Source of the DNA: Paenimyroides baculatum
GTDB lineage: Bacteria > Bacteroidota > Bacteroidia > Flavobacteriales > Flavobacteriaceae
NCBI RefSeq assembly: GCF_008629655.1
Contig: NZ_VWSG01000011.1
Span: forward strand, 25,813-89,812
Length of the DNA stretch: 64,000 nt
Reading direction: 5' to 3'
Shown: positions 8,241 to 16,146 of the stretch, one piece after another
How positions within the stretch are numbered: position 1 is the stretch's first letter
Layout of the letters: the number at the start of each line of letters is the position of its first letter
The notes under the pieces: model-generated
Seen by the model: the letters and a program-made list of their open reading frames with translations, nothing else
Database searches by the model: none
Told to the model about the DNA's origin: nothing
Program-made: the position numbers and the translations under genes

Positions 8241-8274
8241 GTGTATTTTTATAACATAAAACACTCAACTTTAT

Positions 8275-8736
8275 ATGATTAACTTAAAAATCCCTTGCAA
8301 AACCTACGTAAAAAAATATCTGATCGCCAGATATGGCTTACAGCACACCATTACCCGGCAAAGTCTGTTGGGTGTAATGGTCCACGAAAAACTTACTAAA
8401 AATTATAATCCAAACGAACGCATCCGCTACACCGATGATGTTTACGAAGTGGTTTTAACCGAATGGTGTTTTAAAAATGTGGGCCATTCTATCGATATCC
8501 CAACATTAAATGCACTGGGTGGTGCGCTTTATTATTTATTTCGTGAAGATATGCACCTTTTCATCCGTTCAAAAATTGTAAAAGGCGAAAAAGCTACTGC
8601 AGCCATCAAAGAATTTTTAAATAATTACGGCATAACCGAAGATGATTTGAAGTTTGAAACCGTTTATCGTGACTATAAGCGAAAACACGACAATATAAAA
8701 TCTGACAAGGATAAAAAAACGCTTGTAAACCATTGA
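8275..8736 (+). CDS. Unknown phage protein, candidate regulator
   Basis: A 153-residue basic, mostly helical protein starting MINLKIPCKTYVKKYLIARYG. I recognise no domain with confidence. Its place, directly after the repeat-rich switch region and before the first late operon, is where phages often encode a late-gene activator, so regulation is a hypothesis from position only. A CAACTTTA box ends 2 nt before its ATG, similar to the -7 boxes of the late promoters but without the TGTCCTTTTTT element. Confidence 0.5.
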   Translation: MINLKIPCKTYVKKYLIARYGLQHTITRQSLLGVMVHEKLTKNYNPNERIRYTDDVYEVVLTEWCFKNVGHSIDIPTLNALGGALYYLFREDMHLFIRSKIVKGEKATAAIKEFLNNYGITEDDLKFETVYRDYKRKHDNIKSDKDKKTLVNH

Positions 8737-8785
8737 ATTACAAGGAATAAAAAAGGGACAAATTACGGAAAAAAGTATATAAAAA

Positions 8786-9253
8786 ATGGAAGAAATATAT
8801 AAAGAAGAACAATTAGCCGGTATTGCCAAAATTGAATTTTATCTGCTTACCGAAGTTAGCAACTGGCCTATACAGCTAACCGATAAAAATTCTGGTCAAT
8901 TGGTTTTTGCTGCCAATACCAAAAGTATAATCGCAACAGTAGATGAAGAAAGCTTTGGCGATGACAGTAAAATTAAAGAAAGTAACAGCGGTGAATTGTA
9001 CGAAAATGCCTTAAAATATAACATTTTAACCCGTGCCGAAGAACTGGAAACGCTGTTGGATATGTACAAAAACAAACCGGGTATTGCCATAGTAAGTTAC
9101 TACAGCGGTTTTAAAAAACTGTTTGGCACAAACGAAGAACCTTTGTTTATGAAGTTCACACCAAAAAACGGTAGCGTTATTACAGATAAAGCTTTTGTTA
9201 CTGTTGAAATACAGGGTACCACTCGTAAACGCCCGGTTTACTACTCTCTATAA
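8786..9253 (+). CDS. Unknown phage protein (155 aa)
   Basis: A soluble 155-residue protein with mixed alpha/beta character, ending in TTRKRPVYYSL. It starts 50 nt after the preceding gene and ends 7 nt before the first late promoter, so it belongs to the intermediate unit. No motif recognised; a virion or tail role is possible but not shown. Confidence 0.5.
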   Translation: MEEIYKEEQLAGIAKIEFYLLTEVSNWPIQLTDKNSGQLVFAANTKSIIATVDEESFGDDSKIKESNSGELYENALKYNILTRAEELETLLDMYKNKPGIAIVSYYSGFKKLFGTNEEPLFMKFTPKNGSVITDKAFVTVEIQGTTRKRPVYYSL

Positions 9254-9259
9254 AATCAA

Positions 9260-9295
9260 TGTCCTTTTTTTTGGTATTGCACTAAACCAAATTTG
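9260..9295 (+). promoter_or_regulatory. Phage late promoter A
   Basis: TGTCCTTTTTT at 9260-9270 and TTTG at 9292-9295, the latter preceded by CAAA. The spacing from first base to first base is 32, as at four other sites. The box lies in the dyad ATTTGTA-TCG-TACAAAT (9291-9307), itself flanked by further pairing arms (9277-9283 with 9308-9314). It precedes the protease-capsid operon with a leader of about 20 nt. Confidence 0.7.
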
Positions 9296-9320
9296 TATCG
9301 TACAAATAGTGTAACATCAA

Positions 9321-10637
9321 ATGATCGACAATCTACATTCTTTATTAAGCGGTAAATGGTATATGGAACCTTCTGTAATTAACGGAATGCTTCCATTACT
9401 GCAATCGGTATTAGCCGGTACCGATTTTAAAGTTTCAGAAAAATATAAACCTGCCATTGTTTTAAAAAATGGTACGGTTGTACTTGCTACTTATGATAAA
9501 TGGGGCGATTTGGTGTTACCTAAAGCAAACGAACCGTTTGTAATGGTAAACCCTATAAAATCTACCATATTTAAATACAATCAGGCATGCGGACCTACTG
9601 GCACTAAAGATCATCAAAAAGTACTTCAGGAATATTTGAACGATCCAATGTGTGTAGGTATCGTGCTTGATATAGATTCGGGTGGTGGTCAGGTTTCGGG
9701 TACCGCAGAATTCTACGATTTTTTAAAGGCTGCACAAAAACCGATTCACACTTATACCGACGGTTATTTGTGTTCAGCAGCATACTACATAGCATCGGCA
9801 ACCACTAGCATTACCGCAAATCCGCGTGCCGATATGATTGGAAGCATCGGTACAATGATTTCGTTTGTTGACTTAACCGGATACTACGAAAAACAAGGCG
9901 CAAAGGTTATTACCGAATATGCTACCAAATCAACAGCTAAAAACAAATCGTACCGCGATTTATTGGCAGGAAATCCGGAAAGCTACATTCTAAACGAATT
10001 AGATCCTATTACCGATACATTCATTAACAACGTGAAAGATGCACGCCCAAATGTAAACGAATCTGTTTTTGATGGATCAACATATGATGCCGAAAAATCT
10101 TTAGAATTAGGATTAATCGATACCATCGGGCAAATGGATACGCTTATTCAATCAATCTTCAATACCAAAGAAACCCAAAATAGTAATAATTCAAATCTTA
10201 ATATGAAAATGTCAAATCACCTACGAGTGATGGCGGTAATAGGTGTAGCAACTGCCCTAGCCATCGATGAAGAAAAAGGCACATACTTCAACGAACAACA
10301 ACTGCAAAGCATGGAAGATGCTTTGGGTTCTGTTTTTACTGTAGCCGAAAAACAAACTTTAGAAACTTCTTTGCAAACAGCAAACGAAGCTAAAACAACA
10401 GCAGAAACGGCATTGCAAACTGCTACTATCGAACACGCAAACAATGTACAGGAAATTGCTACGGCGTTAGGTTTAAAAGCCGATGCAACGCAGGCAGATA
10501 TTACCGCACGTATTGCAGGTTTATCTGCGGGGCACACAAACCCTACCGGAACTGAAAAACCGAAGGAAGATGAGAAGGGCTCGTTTGATGAAAAAGCAAG
10601 CCATAATCAATTTGCAAATCAATATTTAAATAAATAA
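9321..10637 (+). CDS. Phage S49-family prohead protease fused to scaffold
   Basis: A 438-residue protein expected to shape and mature the procapsid. The N-terminal half is an SppA/S49-type serine protease: GIVLDIDSGGGQVSG (113-127), DGYLCSAAYYIAS with the likely nucleophile S152, GSIG (174-177), and a Lys cluster around 203-209 where the family has its catalytic Lys. The C-terminal part (about 290-400) is an Ala/Thr/Gln/Glu-rich coiled coil, as in capsid scaffolds. An ATG at 10204 (MKMSNHLRVMAVIG) inside the gene could give a separate scaffold product, as in lambda C/Nu3; that is inference. The capsid protein gene follows after 3 nt. Confidence 0.8.
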   Translation: MIDNLHSLLSGKWYMEPSVINGMLPLLQSVLAGTDFKVSEKYKPAIVLKNGTVVLATYDKWGDLVLPKANEPFVMVNPIKSTIFKYNQACGPTGTKDHQKVLQEYLNDPMCVGIVLDIDSGGGQVSGTAEFYDFLKAAQKPIHTYTDGYLCSAAYYIASATTSITANPRADMIGSIGTMISFVDLTGYYEKQGAKVITEYATKSTAKNKSYRDLLAGNPESYILNELDPITDTFINNVKDARPNVNESVFDGSTYDAEKSLELGLIDTIGQMDTLIQSIFNTKETQNSNNSNLNMKMSNHLRVMAVIGVATALAIDEEKGTYFNEQQLQSMEDALGSVFTVAEKQTLETSLQTANEAKTTAETALQTATIEHANNVQEIATALGLKADATQADITARIAGLSAGHTNPTGTEKPKEDEKGSFDEKASHNQFANQYLNK

Positions 10638-10640
10638 AAT

Positions 10641-11645
10641 ATGTCGATAAAATTAGATCAAGTTCAAGAAGAATTAGGGACCTACATTCAAGAAAACCCT
10701 AACTTATTGTCGTCAATGGTTTATGAAGCCGAAATAACGGTGAACAAATACGCCCAAACACTGACAAAAATAAACGGTGAGTATCCTATGGTTCACTCTT
10801 TAATGAGCCATGTAGTACAAGGATTTAAGAGTGAATGGCAGGAATTGGGAGAAGCTAATTTCCGTGCAAAACTTTTAAAATCTTTTAAACAAAAAGTAAA
10901 CTTTTCTTTTAAGCCAAGTGATATGTTAGGTACATGGTTGGCTAAATTATATACGGAAGGTAAAGACGCAAAAGATCACCAAATATCTGAACACATAACT
11001 GATGACTTGAAAAAACAAGTTATTATTGATTTGGAAATTTTATCTATGGAAGGCGAACGTGATGATGCTAATGCCGATGGAGAATTTGGAAAATCTTTAA
11101 ACGGTTTATTAACCCTGCTTAAAAAAGGTTTGCTGTCTGCAACCGATCCTATGTTTTCAATTCCATTAGAGGTAGCTGTTTTAGCTAACATTCTTGATGT
11201 TGTTGAAGAATTCGAAACGGGTATTCCATTGCGTTACGCTAAAGGTCCTGTTTTTATGAGCCGCCCAATGGCTTTATTGTACAAAAAAGCTTGGAGAGAT
11301 ACGTATGGAGATAATACTGATTTTTCTGCTAACAGTGCCGGTAGAACACCATTATTAGATTTAGAAATTATTGTATTGCCTATTCCTGGTAATGTAATTT
11401 TCACTACAGTTGATGGTAACTTAAAACGTTTAATCGACATTATCGATAAGCCAGAAATTACGGATATCCAAAAACAAGATTATGTTCTAAAATTGTTTAT
11501 GGAATTTACTTTAAACTACGATTTTGCAATTAACCAGTTGGTATTTGTTGGAAATTTTGACGGTGATGCTGTTCGCGGTTTAGGAAACAATGAATTAAAT
11601 AAAATTTATTTTCCACAAGAAGTATTTGAACCTGTAACACCATAA
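10641..11645 (+). CDS. Major capsid protein (probable)
   Basis: A 334-residue soluble protein placed directly after the protease-scaffold gene, where the major capsid protein is normally found. It has no motif that would decide by itself, but its length, lack of export signals and position fit an HK97-type shell protein. The next gene starts after 3 nt. A fold prediction would settle the call. Confidence 0.65.
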   Translation: MSIKLDQVQEELGTYIQENPNLLSSMVYEAEITVNKYAQTLTKINGEYPMVHSLMSHVVQGFKSEWQELGEANFRAKLLKSFKQKVNFSFKPSDMLGTWLAKLYTEGKDAKDHQISEHITDDLKKQVIIDLEILSMEGERDDANADGEFGKSLNGLLTLLKKGLLSATDPMFSIPLEVAVLANILDVVEEFETGIPLRYAKGPVFMSRPMALLYKKAWRDTYGDNTDFSANSAGRTPLLDLEIIVLPIPGNVIFTTVDGNLKRLIDIIDKPEITDIQKQDYVLKLFMEFTLNYDFAINQLVFVGNFDGDAVRGLGNNELNKIYFPQEVFEPVTP

Positions 11646-11648
11646 CAA

Positions 11649-12164
11649 ATGGCAAAGTCAGTAAGAAAAACAGAAGAAGTTGCTGCATCAAAGGATGCAG
11701 CAGCTACACCTGTAGAAAATGTACAGGAAACAAAGGCTGTAGATGCAAAAGCACAGCAAGAAGCTGATGCGAAAGCACAGCAAGAAGCCGATGCAAAAGC
11801 ACAACAAGAAGACGATGCGAAGGCTCAGCAGGAAGCTGATGCGAAAGCACAGAAGGAAGCCGATGCGAAAGCACAGCAAGAAGCTGATGCGAAAGCACAG
11901 CAAGAAGCCGATGCAAAAGCACAACAAGAAGACGATGCGAAGGCGCAGCAGGAAGCTGATGCGAAAGCACAGAAGGAAGCCGATGCGAAAGCACAGCATG
12001 AAGCCGAAGAACAAAAACCTGAAAAAGGTTATGGTTTTACTGCCGATGCACCTAAACGCATTCGCTACAATGGCGAAGTTTATTCGCAAGAAGAAGTATT
12101 AAATAACCCTGAATTATTGCATGAACTTGTTATGGGTAAATGCATATTCATTAAAAGAGCGTAA
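11649..12164 (+). CDS. Repeat-rich capsid-associated protein
   Basis: A 171-residue protein whose residues 32-116 are an eight-residue repeat of type DAKAQQEA, predicted as a long charged single helix or coiled coil. The C-terminal 46 residues (GYGFTADAPKRIRYNG...) form a small compact domain. Its place between capsid and tail-tube-like genes suggests a capsid accessory or head-completion role. The repeat DNA contains a 120-bp unit present twice with one mismatch, so copy number probably changes easily. No family name recognised. Confidence 0.6.
   Translation: MAKSVRKTEEVAASKDAAATPVENVQETKAVDAKAQQEADAKAQQEADAKAQQEDDAKAQQEADAKAQKEADAKAQQEADAKAQQEADAKAQQEDDAKAQQEADAKAQKEADAKAQHEAEEQKPEKGYGFTADAPKRIRYNGEVYSQEEVLNNPELLHELVMGKCIFIKRA
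11751..11990 (+). repeat. Tandem 120-bp duplication built of 24-bp units
   Basis: Unit 11751-11870 is repeated as 11871-11990 with a single difference (T/G at 11825/11945). Each 120-bp unit consists of five 24-bp repeats coding for eight residues. The near-identity points to recent duplication or ongoing recombination. Confidence 0.9.
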
Positions 12165-12166
12165 CC

Positions 12167-12739
12167 ATGCCAGATATTCCATTAGATGACATTAACGGCG
12201 AAAGCTGTGAACCAAGTGCAGGTCTATCGACCGATTTGTATTTCATTGAGCGAAAAAATTTAGCTACAATGACCGATCCTAAAGATTTGTGCGGTGATAG
12301 TCCAAATGCAGCTGCAACTTTAGAAGAATTGATTGAGATTTCAGGAACACCCGGACACACTTTAAAACCCGATAAAAAGTGGGAAAAATTAGAGTTTATC
12401 CAAGAAACTCCAAACATTAAATCAACGCAGATTGGTGAAAAAGAACGCCGTTTGTTTCAAAACGAACTTGCAGGGCAAATTGTTGGCAGTAAAGCCCGCT
12501 TACTTGGATTCATGCGTTGGGTAAAAAATAAAAAATTAATTTGCCTTATCCGCGAAATTGGTACAAAAAACTTACGCCAAATGGGAAGTGATGAATTTGC
12601 TGCTTGGATTGAAACCCAGGAACATATCATTGAAGGTCCGCGTGAAGGTGTTAATGGCTTAAACATTACAATTGCCGATAAACAGCAATGGCCTGCACCA
12701 ATTTACAAAGGCGATGTTGTTACCACGGTAACACCGTAA
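12167..12739 (+). CDS. Tail-tube-like structural protein (tentative)
   Basis: A 190-residue protein with no export signal. It follows the capsid genes by 2 nt and ends before a terminator. Its length and a C-terminus rich in beta-type sequence (VNGLNITIADKQQWPAPIYKG) would fit a major tail protein of a siphovirus, and a small tail-chaperone-like gene follows. Position is the main argument, so other head or tail completion roles remain possible. Confidence 0.45.
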   Translation: MPDIPLDDINGESCEPSAGLSTDLYFIERKNLATMTDPKDLCGDSPNAAATLEELIEISGTPGHTLKPDKKWEKLEFIQETPNIKSTQIGEKERRLFQNELAGQIVGSKARLLGFMRWVKNKKLICLIREIGTKNLRQMGSDEFAAWIETQEHIIEGPREGVNGLNITIADKQQWPAPIYKGDVVTTVTP

Positions 12740-12761
12740 TTAAATGTTTATAATTTGTTTT

Positions 12762-12792
12762 AAAACGCTTGCTTTTTAGTGAGCGTTTTTTC
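12762..12792 (+). terminator. Terminator after tail-tube-like gene
   Basis: The arm at 12762-12773 pairs with 12778-12789 around TTTT, 12 bp with two G-U pairs, and is followed by more T. Its presence argues against a start codon at 12769 for the next gene. Confidence 0.75.
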
Positions 12793-12807
12793 CTTAAAAT
12801 TTTTGCT

Positions 12808-13146
12808 ATGTACGGTTACGAAATAAAAATTAAAGAATTTATAAAAAATAACTTTGAACCCAGTACGCCCGAAAATGCCAACATGAAGATGAAAACTTCG
12901 CAGTTGCTTTTTTTCTTGTGGAATACTTTTCCTGTTGATTGCATTAGTGATTATGAATTGGTTTTAATTCTGGAAGAATTGGGCTACAAAGAAACAATGT
13001 ATGTTGTAGAAAACAGTACCAAAAGGAAAGCTGAAAACAGAAAGTATATTGAAATTCAAAAAGGTTTAGAATTAGGTTGGTGCCTTAAAAGCCCATTTGA
13101 TTTACGAACAGAAACAATTGAAGATCTTTCGGAAGAGGAGGAATAA
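12808..13146 (+). CDS. Hypothetical phage protein, possible tail assembly chaperone
   Basis: ATG 12808 (MYGYEIKIKEFIKNNF) is preferred over 12769, which lies inside a terminator stem, giving 112 residues. The protein is helical with an acidic end (ETIEDLSEEEE). Small acidic helical proteins after the tail-tube gene are often tail assembly chaperones, but no frameshift signal or family motif is visible, and no tape measure gene follows directly. The call is positional. Confidence 0.45.
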   Translation: MYGYEIKIKEFIKNNFEPSTPENANMKMKTSQLLFFLWNTFPVDCISDYELVLILEELGYKETMYVVENSTKRKAENRKYIEIQKGLELGWCLKSPFDLRTETIEDLSEEEE

Positions 13147-13148
13147 AA

Positions 13149-13262
13149 GTCCTCCAACATTTAAAAGTAAACTCTCACATTCATTTTAAATTTAGCACCA
13201 AAGCCACCGTTGGAGGACATAAGTCTTCTTAATGGTGGCTTTGCTATTATATGAATGTGAGA
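13149..13262 (+). ncRNA. Strongly structured intergenic element, possible RNA
   Basis: Four sets of inverted repeats interlock here. A 12-bp outer stem (13173-13184 with 13251-13262) encloses a 9-bp stem (13200-13208 with 13234-13242), which encloses a 7-bp tip hairpin with two G-U pairs and an ATAA loop (13212-13218 with 13223-13229). In addition GTCCTCCAAC at 13149-13158 is perfectly complementary to GTTGGAGGAC at 13209-13218, which includes the tip hairpin arm, so a pseudoknot or switch between two folds is possible. No open frame and no terminal U-tract. It lies between a structural operon and the methylase gene. Whether it is transcribed as a discrete RNA is unknown. Confidence 0.5.
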
Positions 13263-13294
13263 TTACAAATATATAAAAAATCAATGGTTTGAAT

Positions 13295-14113
13295 ATGAAA
13301 ACACCAATTAGTTACTATGGCGGCAAACAAAACCTGGTATCTACTATTTTGCCTTTAATACCAAAACATAAAACATACACTGAATCTTTTGTTGGAGGCG
13401 GTGCTATATTCTGGGCAAAACAACCCAGTGAAGCCGAAATAATAAACGATTACAACCGTGAGCTAATAAATTTCTATGAAGTATGTAAAAATGAATTTAT
13501 CGAATTAGAAAAAATGGTTCGAATAAGTTTACACAGTCGATCATTGCATACTGATGCTACAGTAATGTATGAAAACCCACATTTATTTACACGCATTCAA
13601 CGTGCATGGGCGGTTTGGGTTTTATCAACACAATCATTTAGTGCTATGTTAGATGGTTCCTGGGGTTATGATGTTAAAGGTAGTACGATGCCTAAAAAAC
13701 TGAATGGTAAGAAAAATAGTTTTACTGAAAATTTGGCTATACGTTTACAAAACGTACAAATAGAAAATACAGATGCGTTGAGGATTATAAGAAGTCGTGA
13801 TCATAAAGATGCATTTCACTATTGTGACCCTCCTTATTTCAACTCCGATTGCGGACATTATGACGGTTACAGTAAAGATGATTTTGAAAACCTTTTAATA
13901 ACCCTGCAGCAATGCGACGGAAAATTTTTAATGTCATCATACCCTAGTGATATTTTAACCGATTACAGCAAAAAAAACAATTGGTTTACTCGTAATATTG
14001 AGCAAACTGTTAGTGTAGCAAATGGTACTGGCGGACCCGGTAAAAAGAAAATTGAAGTACTAACTGCTAATTATGATTTAAGTAACCCTACTGATAATTT
14101 AGTATTGTTTTAA
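13295..14113 (+). CDS. Phage DNA adenine N6-methyltransferase, Dam (D12) type
   Basis: A 272-residue methylase that should transfer a methyl group from S-adenosylmethionine to adenine N6 in DNA. The N-terminus has PISYYGGKQN, the cofactor-binding motif ESFVGGGAIF follows, and the catalytic motif is DPPY in YCDPPYFNSD. The start is ATG 13295; the TTG two codons upstream is less likely. No restriction gene is adjacent, so it is an orphan methylase, in phages often used against host restriction. The target sequence cannot be read from the protein. It follows the structured element 13149-13262. Confidence 0.88.
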   Translation: MKTPISYYGGKQNLVSTILPLIPKHKTYTESFVGGGAIFWAKQPSEAEIINDYNRELINFYEVCKNEFIELEKMVRISLHSRSLHTDATVMYENPHLFTRIQRAWAVWVLSTQSFSAMLDGSWGYDVKGSTMPKKLNGKKNSFTENLAIRLQNVQIENTDALRIIRSRDHKDAFHYCDPPYFNSDCGHYDGYSKDDFENLLITLQQCDGKFLMSSYPSDILTDYSKKNNWFTRNIEQTVSVANGTGGPGKKKIEVLTANYDLSNPTDNLVLF

Positions 14114-14123
14114 AAATTTTAGT

Positions 14124-14131
14124 TAAGTTTG
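14124..14131 (+). promoter_or_regulatory. Candidate host-type -7 box before 14155
   Basis: TAAGTTTG matches the TAnnTTTG box of Bacteroidota housekeeping promoters and lies 23 nt before ATG 14155. No clear TTTG -33 box is seen. It lacks the TGTCCTTTTTT element of the late promoters. Confidence 0.4.
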
Positions 14132-14154
14132 TTCAACACTTAATTAATTTTATC

Positions 14155-14523
14155 ATGAAAAAACTACTTACATTATTAGTTCTTTTAGGAACAACATCGG
14201 CGGTATCTGCGCAAATTATGGTTAACAAAGAAGATTTAAACCAGGTAGCAGATTCGTTTGAACTTTATGCAGCAATTAAACCGTTCACTACCGAAGAATG
14301 TGTTTTTATTGATTACGGACAGGATAAATTCCGCCCTAATAATTACGATTTAAAGGATGCACAGGCTATTTACGATAAAGATGGCAACAAGTTTAACAAA
14401 GGCGATTACCGTAAAGCAATTAAATACATTGAAGCACAAGGTTGGAAAGCTACCGATAAACGAGTTAAAAAAATCGGTGACATTGATGTTAATGTTACTA
14501 TATATGAAAAAATAAAAGAATAA
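14155..14523 (+). CDS. Small exported protein of unknown function
   Basis: A 122-residue protein with a clear signal peptide (MKKLLTLLVLLGTTSAVSA, cleavage before QIMV). The mature part is about 100 residues, charged, with Tyr and Lys, without Cys pairs or lipobox. An exported protein inside the structural region with its own possible promoter resembles a phage moron gene that alters the lysogen, but no family is recognised. Confidence 0.6.
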   Translation: MKKLLTLLVLLGTTSAVSAQIMVNKEDLNQVADSFELYAAIKPFTTEECVFIDYGQDKFRPNNYDLKDAQAIYDKDGNKFNKGDYRKAIKYIEAQGWKATDKRVKKIGDIDVNVTIYEKIKE

Positions 14524-14539
14524 ACCTAAATAAACAATT

Positions 14540-14737
14540 ATGACAAACGAACAATTTGAACAATTAATACAAGTTCTTAATGAAATTAAAGATGAAATAA
14601 ATTCTTTAAATGACAATGTAAATATTACTAATTCAGCACTTTCTAGAATTGAGAATAATACATCACCTGTTTACGATGCGCAAGATATTTGTAACAAACT
14701 TGATGAAGTTATAACAGCTATTGAAATTAACAGTTAA
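14540..14737 (+). CDS. Small coiled-coil protein (65 aa)
   Basis: A 65-residue acidic protein with heptad-like hydrophobic spacing over residues 5-40 (FEQLIQVLNEIKDEINSL), likely a coiled coil. It follows the exported protein by 16 nt and is closed by the terminator at 14744-14768. Function unknown. Confidence 0.5.
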   Translation: MTNEQFEQLIQVLNEIKDEINSLNDNVNITNSALSRIENNTSPVYDAQDICNKLDEVITAIEINS

Positions 14738-14743
14738 AAAACT

Positions 14744-14768
14744 AACCACCCGAAAAGGGTGGTTTTTT
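14744..14768 (+). terminator. Terminator before the terminase operon
   Basis: AACCACCC (14744-14751) pairs with GGGTGGTT (14757-14764), then a T-run to 14768. Late promoter B starts 2 nt further on, so the two units are cleanly separated. Confidence 0.85.
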
Positions 14769-14770
14769 AA

Positions 14771-14806
14771 TGTCCTTTTTTAAAGGTTTTACAACTTCCA
14801 TTTTTG
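14771..14806 (+). promoter_or_regulatory. Phage late promoter B
   Basis: TGTCCTTTTTT at 14771-14781 and TTTG at 14803-14806, spacing 32. The ATG of the next gene begins at 14811, 5 nt after the box, close to the expected transcription start, so the mRNA should be leaderless or nearly so. A 9-bp inverted repeat (AACTTCCAT 14793-14801 with ATGGAAGTT 14811-14819) brackets the box and includes the start codon. Confidence 0.7.
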
Positions 14807-14810
14807 TACT

Positions 14811-15578
14811 ATGGAAGTTATACAACATTGGTTAGATAATGGCGCAGATTATAATAAAGGCGTCAAAATTTATAAAAACACTAAAGGGTGCAGTAAAATG
14901 TTACTACGCCAATTTGCTTTGCGCGAAACTACACAGCGCAAAGAAAAGCTTATCTACGAACTTAAAAAGCTTATCCCTAAACAGGTAAGTACACTACCTA
15001 CCAAGCTTACTGCACTACCTACAAATGTTACTGCACCAGGTATAAAGCCAAAAGAAAATGTTGTTTTACAAACTGCCGAAAAAGAAAGCAAACGTATTGC
15101 GCCATTATTCCATGAACTGCCACCGGAACTGCGCCCAATATTGTTAGAAGCAAATAATCTGTTTAAAGAAAACTGTCTGTTAAAAGTACAGCTTAACGAA
15201 GTTGCTATTGAAGATGAAGCTACTGCATTGGAAATACAAACACGTATATCACGCAATTTTAAAGCAAATGCTGTTTGTTGGGATAAAATAGAATACTGGC
15301 AAAAACACAAGCAACTGCCAAAAGAAACATCGGTAGAAAATATATCTGCCTATTCTATGGGAAAATTGCTACGTGAACAGGCAAACATAAATTCATCGGT
15401 TAGCCGAATGGAAAAACGATTGAAAATAAATCAGGCGAATTTATCAGCCGAAGAAAACCCTGCAGAACGTAATAAACTACTGCGAAAAATAGCAAAGCAG
15501 GAAAAAGATATCCTGCAAAAACGTGAACAACAATTAATCATAAAAAATACAATCGATGTCAAATCTACTAGCGTTTAA
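14811..15578 (+). CDS. Phage protein preceding terminase
   Basis: A 255-residue mainly helical, charged protein. The N-terminal part (WLDNGADYNKGVKIYKN, then LLRQF) resembles proteins seen beside terminase genes in Bacteroidota prophages; the C-terminal third is a Lys/Glu/Gln-rich coiled coil. It overlaps the next gene by 23 nt. A role in packaging is suggested by position only. The start is fixed by promoter B just upstream and by the conserved-looking N-terminus. Confidence 0.6.
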   Translation: MEVIQHWLDNGADYNKGVKIYKNTKGCSKMLLRQFALRETTQRKEKLIYELKKLIPKQVSTLPTKLTALPTNVTAPGIKPKENVVLQTAEKESKRIAPLFHELPPELRPILLEANNLFKENCLLKVQLNEVAIEDEATALEIQTRISRNFKANAVCWDKIEYWQKHKQLPKETSVENISAYSMGKLLREQANINSSVSRMEKRLKINQANLSAEENPAERNKLLRKIAKQEKDILQKREQQLIIKNTIDVKSTSV

Positions 15579-16146
15579 ACGTGGCGACACATCGCTTGAT
15601 AAACTCCGTGCATATTATGCAGATCCGGAAAAGTATCCTCTTTCGCCAACTTTGGAAGCTGTTCGTGAACGTCTGCAGTACGTAATGCAGCTGCGATTAA
15701 ATTATTGGAACAAACAAAAGATTGTTACATTTTTAAAAGAAAAGTTTGACATTGAGCAGGCACAGGCTTATTCGGATATTCGCAATAGCGAACTGTTGTA
15801 CGGTGAAATAAACGAAACAAGCCGCAAAGCCAAACAGGCACTTCTGTACGAATATTCTTTTCAATTACTGCAGCGTGCACGTGAACGTGGCGATACTAAA
15901 GTTGAAGCTAAAGCAATTGAGTTGATGAGTAAATTTGGTGGTTTGGATCAAGAAGAAAACTTGGAATTCAATCCAGAGAAATTCGAAGCAGTTACCCCTA
16001 AACTTTCGGTTAACAATAAAGCAATGGCGAAATTTATGGAAATGATTGTGAAAGGTGTAGTAGATCTTAATGATTTTAATGCTACCGATGTAGACTTTGA
16101 AGAAGTAAACAACGAAGAAACCGAAGAAGAAGATGGTAGCAGGTAG
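15556..16146 (+). CDS. terS: Terminase small subunit (probable)
   Basis: A 196-residue helical, charged protein with an acidic tail (FEEVNNEETEEED), overlapping the terminase large subunit gene by 14 nt. Its position, size and DNA-binding-like N-terminal helices fit the small terminase that recognises phage DNA for packaging. It has no diagnostic motif, so the call rests mainly on context. Confidence 0.65.
   Translation: MSNLLAFKRGDTSLDKLRAYYADPEKYPLSPTLEAVRERLQYVMQLRLNYWNKQKIVTFLKEKFDIEQAQAYSDIRNSELLYGEINETSRKAKQALLYEYSFQLLQRARERGDTKVEAKAIELMSKFGGLDQEENLEFNPEKFEAVTPKLSVNNKAMAKFMEMIVKGVVDLNDFNATDVDFEEVNNEETEEEDGSR

Larger units (their letters stand above)
7799..8274. other. Non-coding switch region, possible origin/operator region
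   Basis: About 475 nt without a convincing gene between the early terminator and the next gene. It holds a very AT-rich stretch (about 7940-8016), many copies of a GTTCCAACA/GTTCCACA word in both orientations (7913-8148), and two exact copies plus one partial copy of CCGAAAACGGTAGTTTT (8170-8240). Short open frames at 7762-7989 and 8091-8282 are low-complexity and consist largely of the repeats, so I do not call them. The arrangement fits a replication origin with iterons or a complex operator; which one is not decidable from sequence. Confidence 0.55.

Noticed and set aside
8091..8282. Open frame of 63 codons
   Set aside because: Made largely of the GTTCC/TGTGG repeats and Phe/Lys runs, and overlaps the next gene; no sign of coding.
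8749..8760. Minus-strand TGTCCCTTTTTT resembling the late-promoter word
   Set aside because: It has an extra C and no TTTG at the fixed 32-nt distance.
11743..12000. Regular repeats resembling a CRISPR array
   Set aside because: Repeats are contiguous without unique spacers and code in frame for a helix.
11688..12102. Several long frames opposite or shifted to the repeat gene
   Set aside because: They arise because the 24-bp repeat is a multiple of three and is open in several frames; the plus frame 11649-12164 has the right neighbours and a non-repeat domain.
12769..12807. Upstream start for the 112-residue gene at 12808
   Set aside because: This ATG lies inside a terminator stem.
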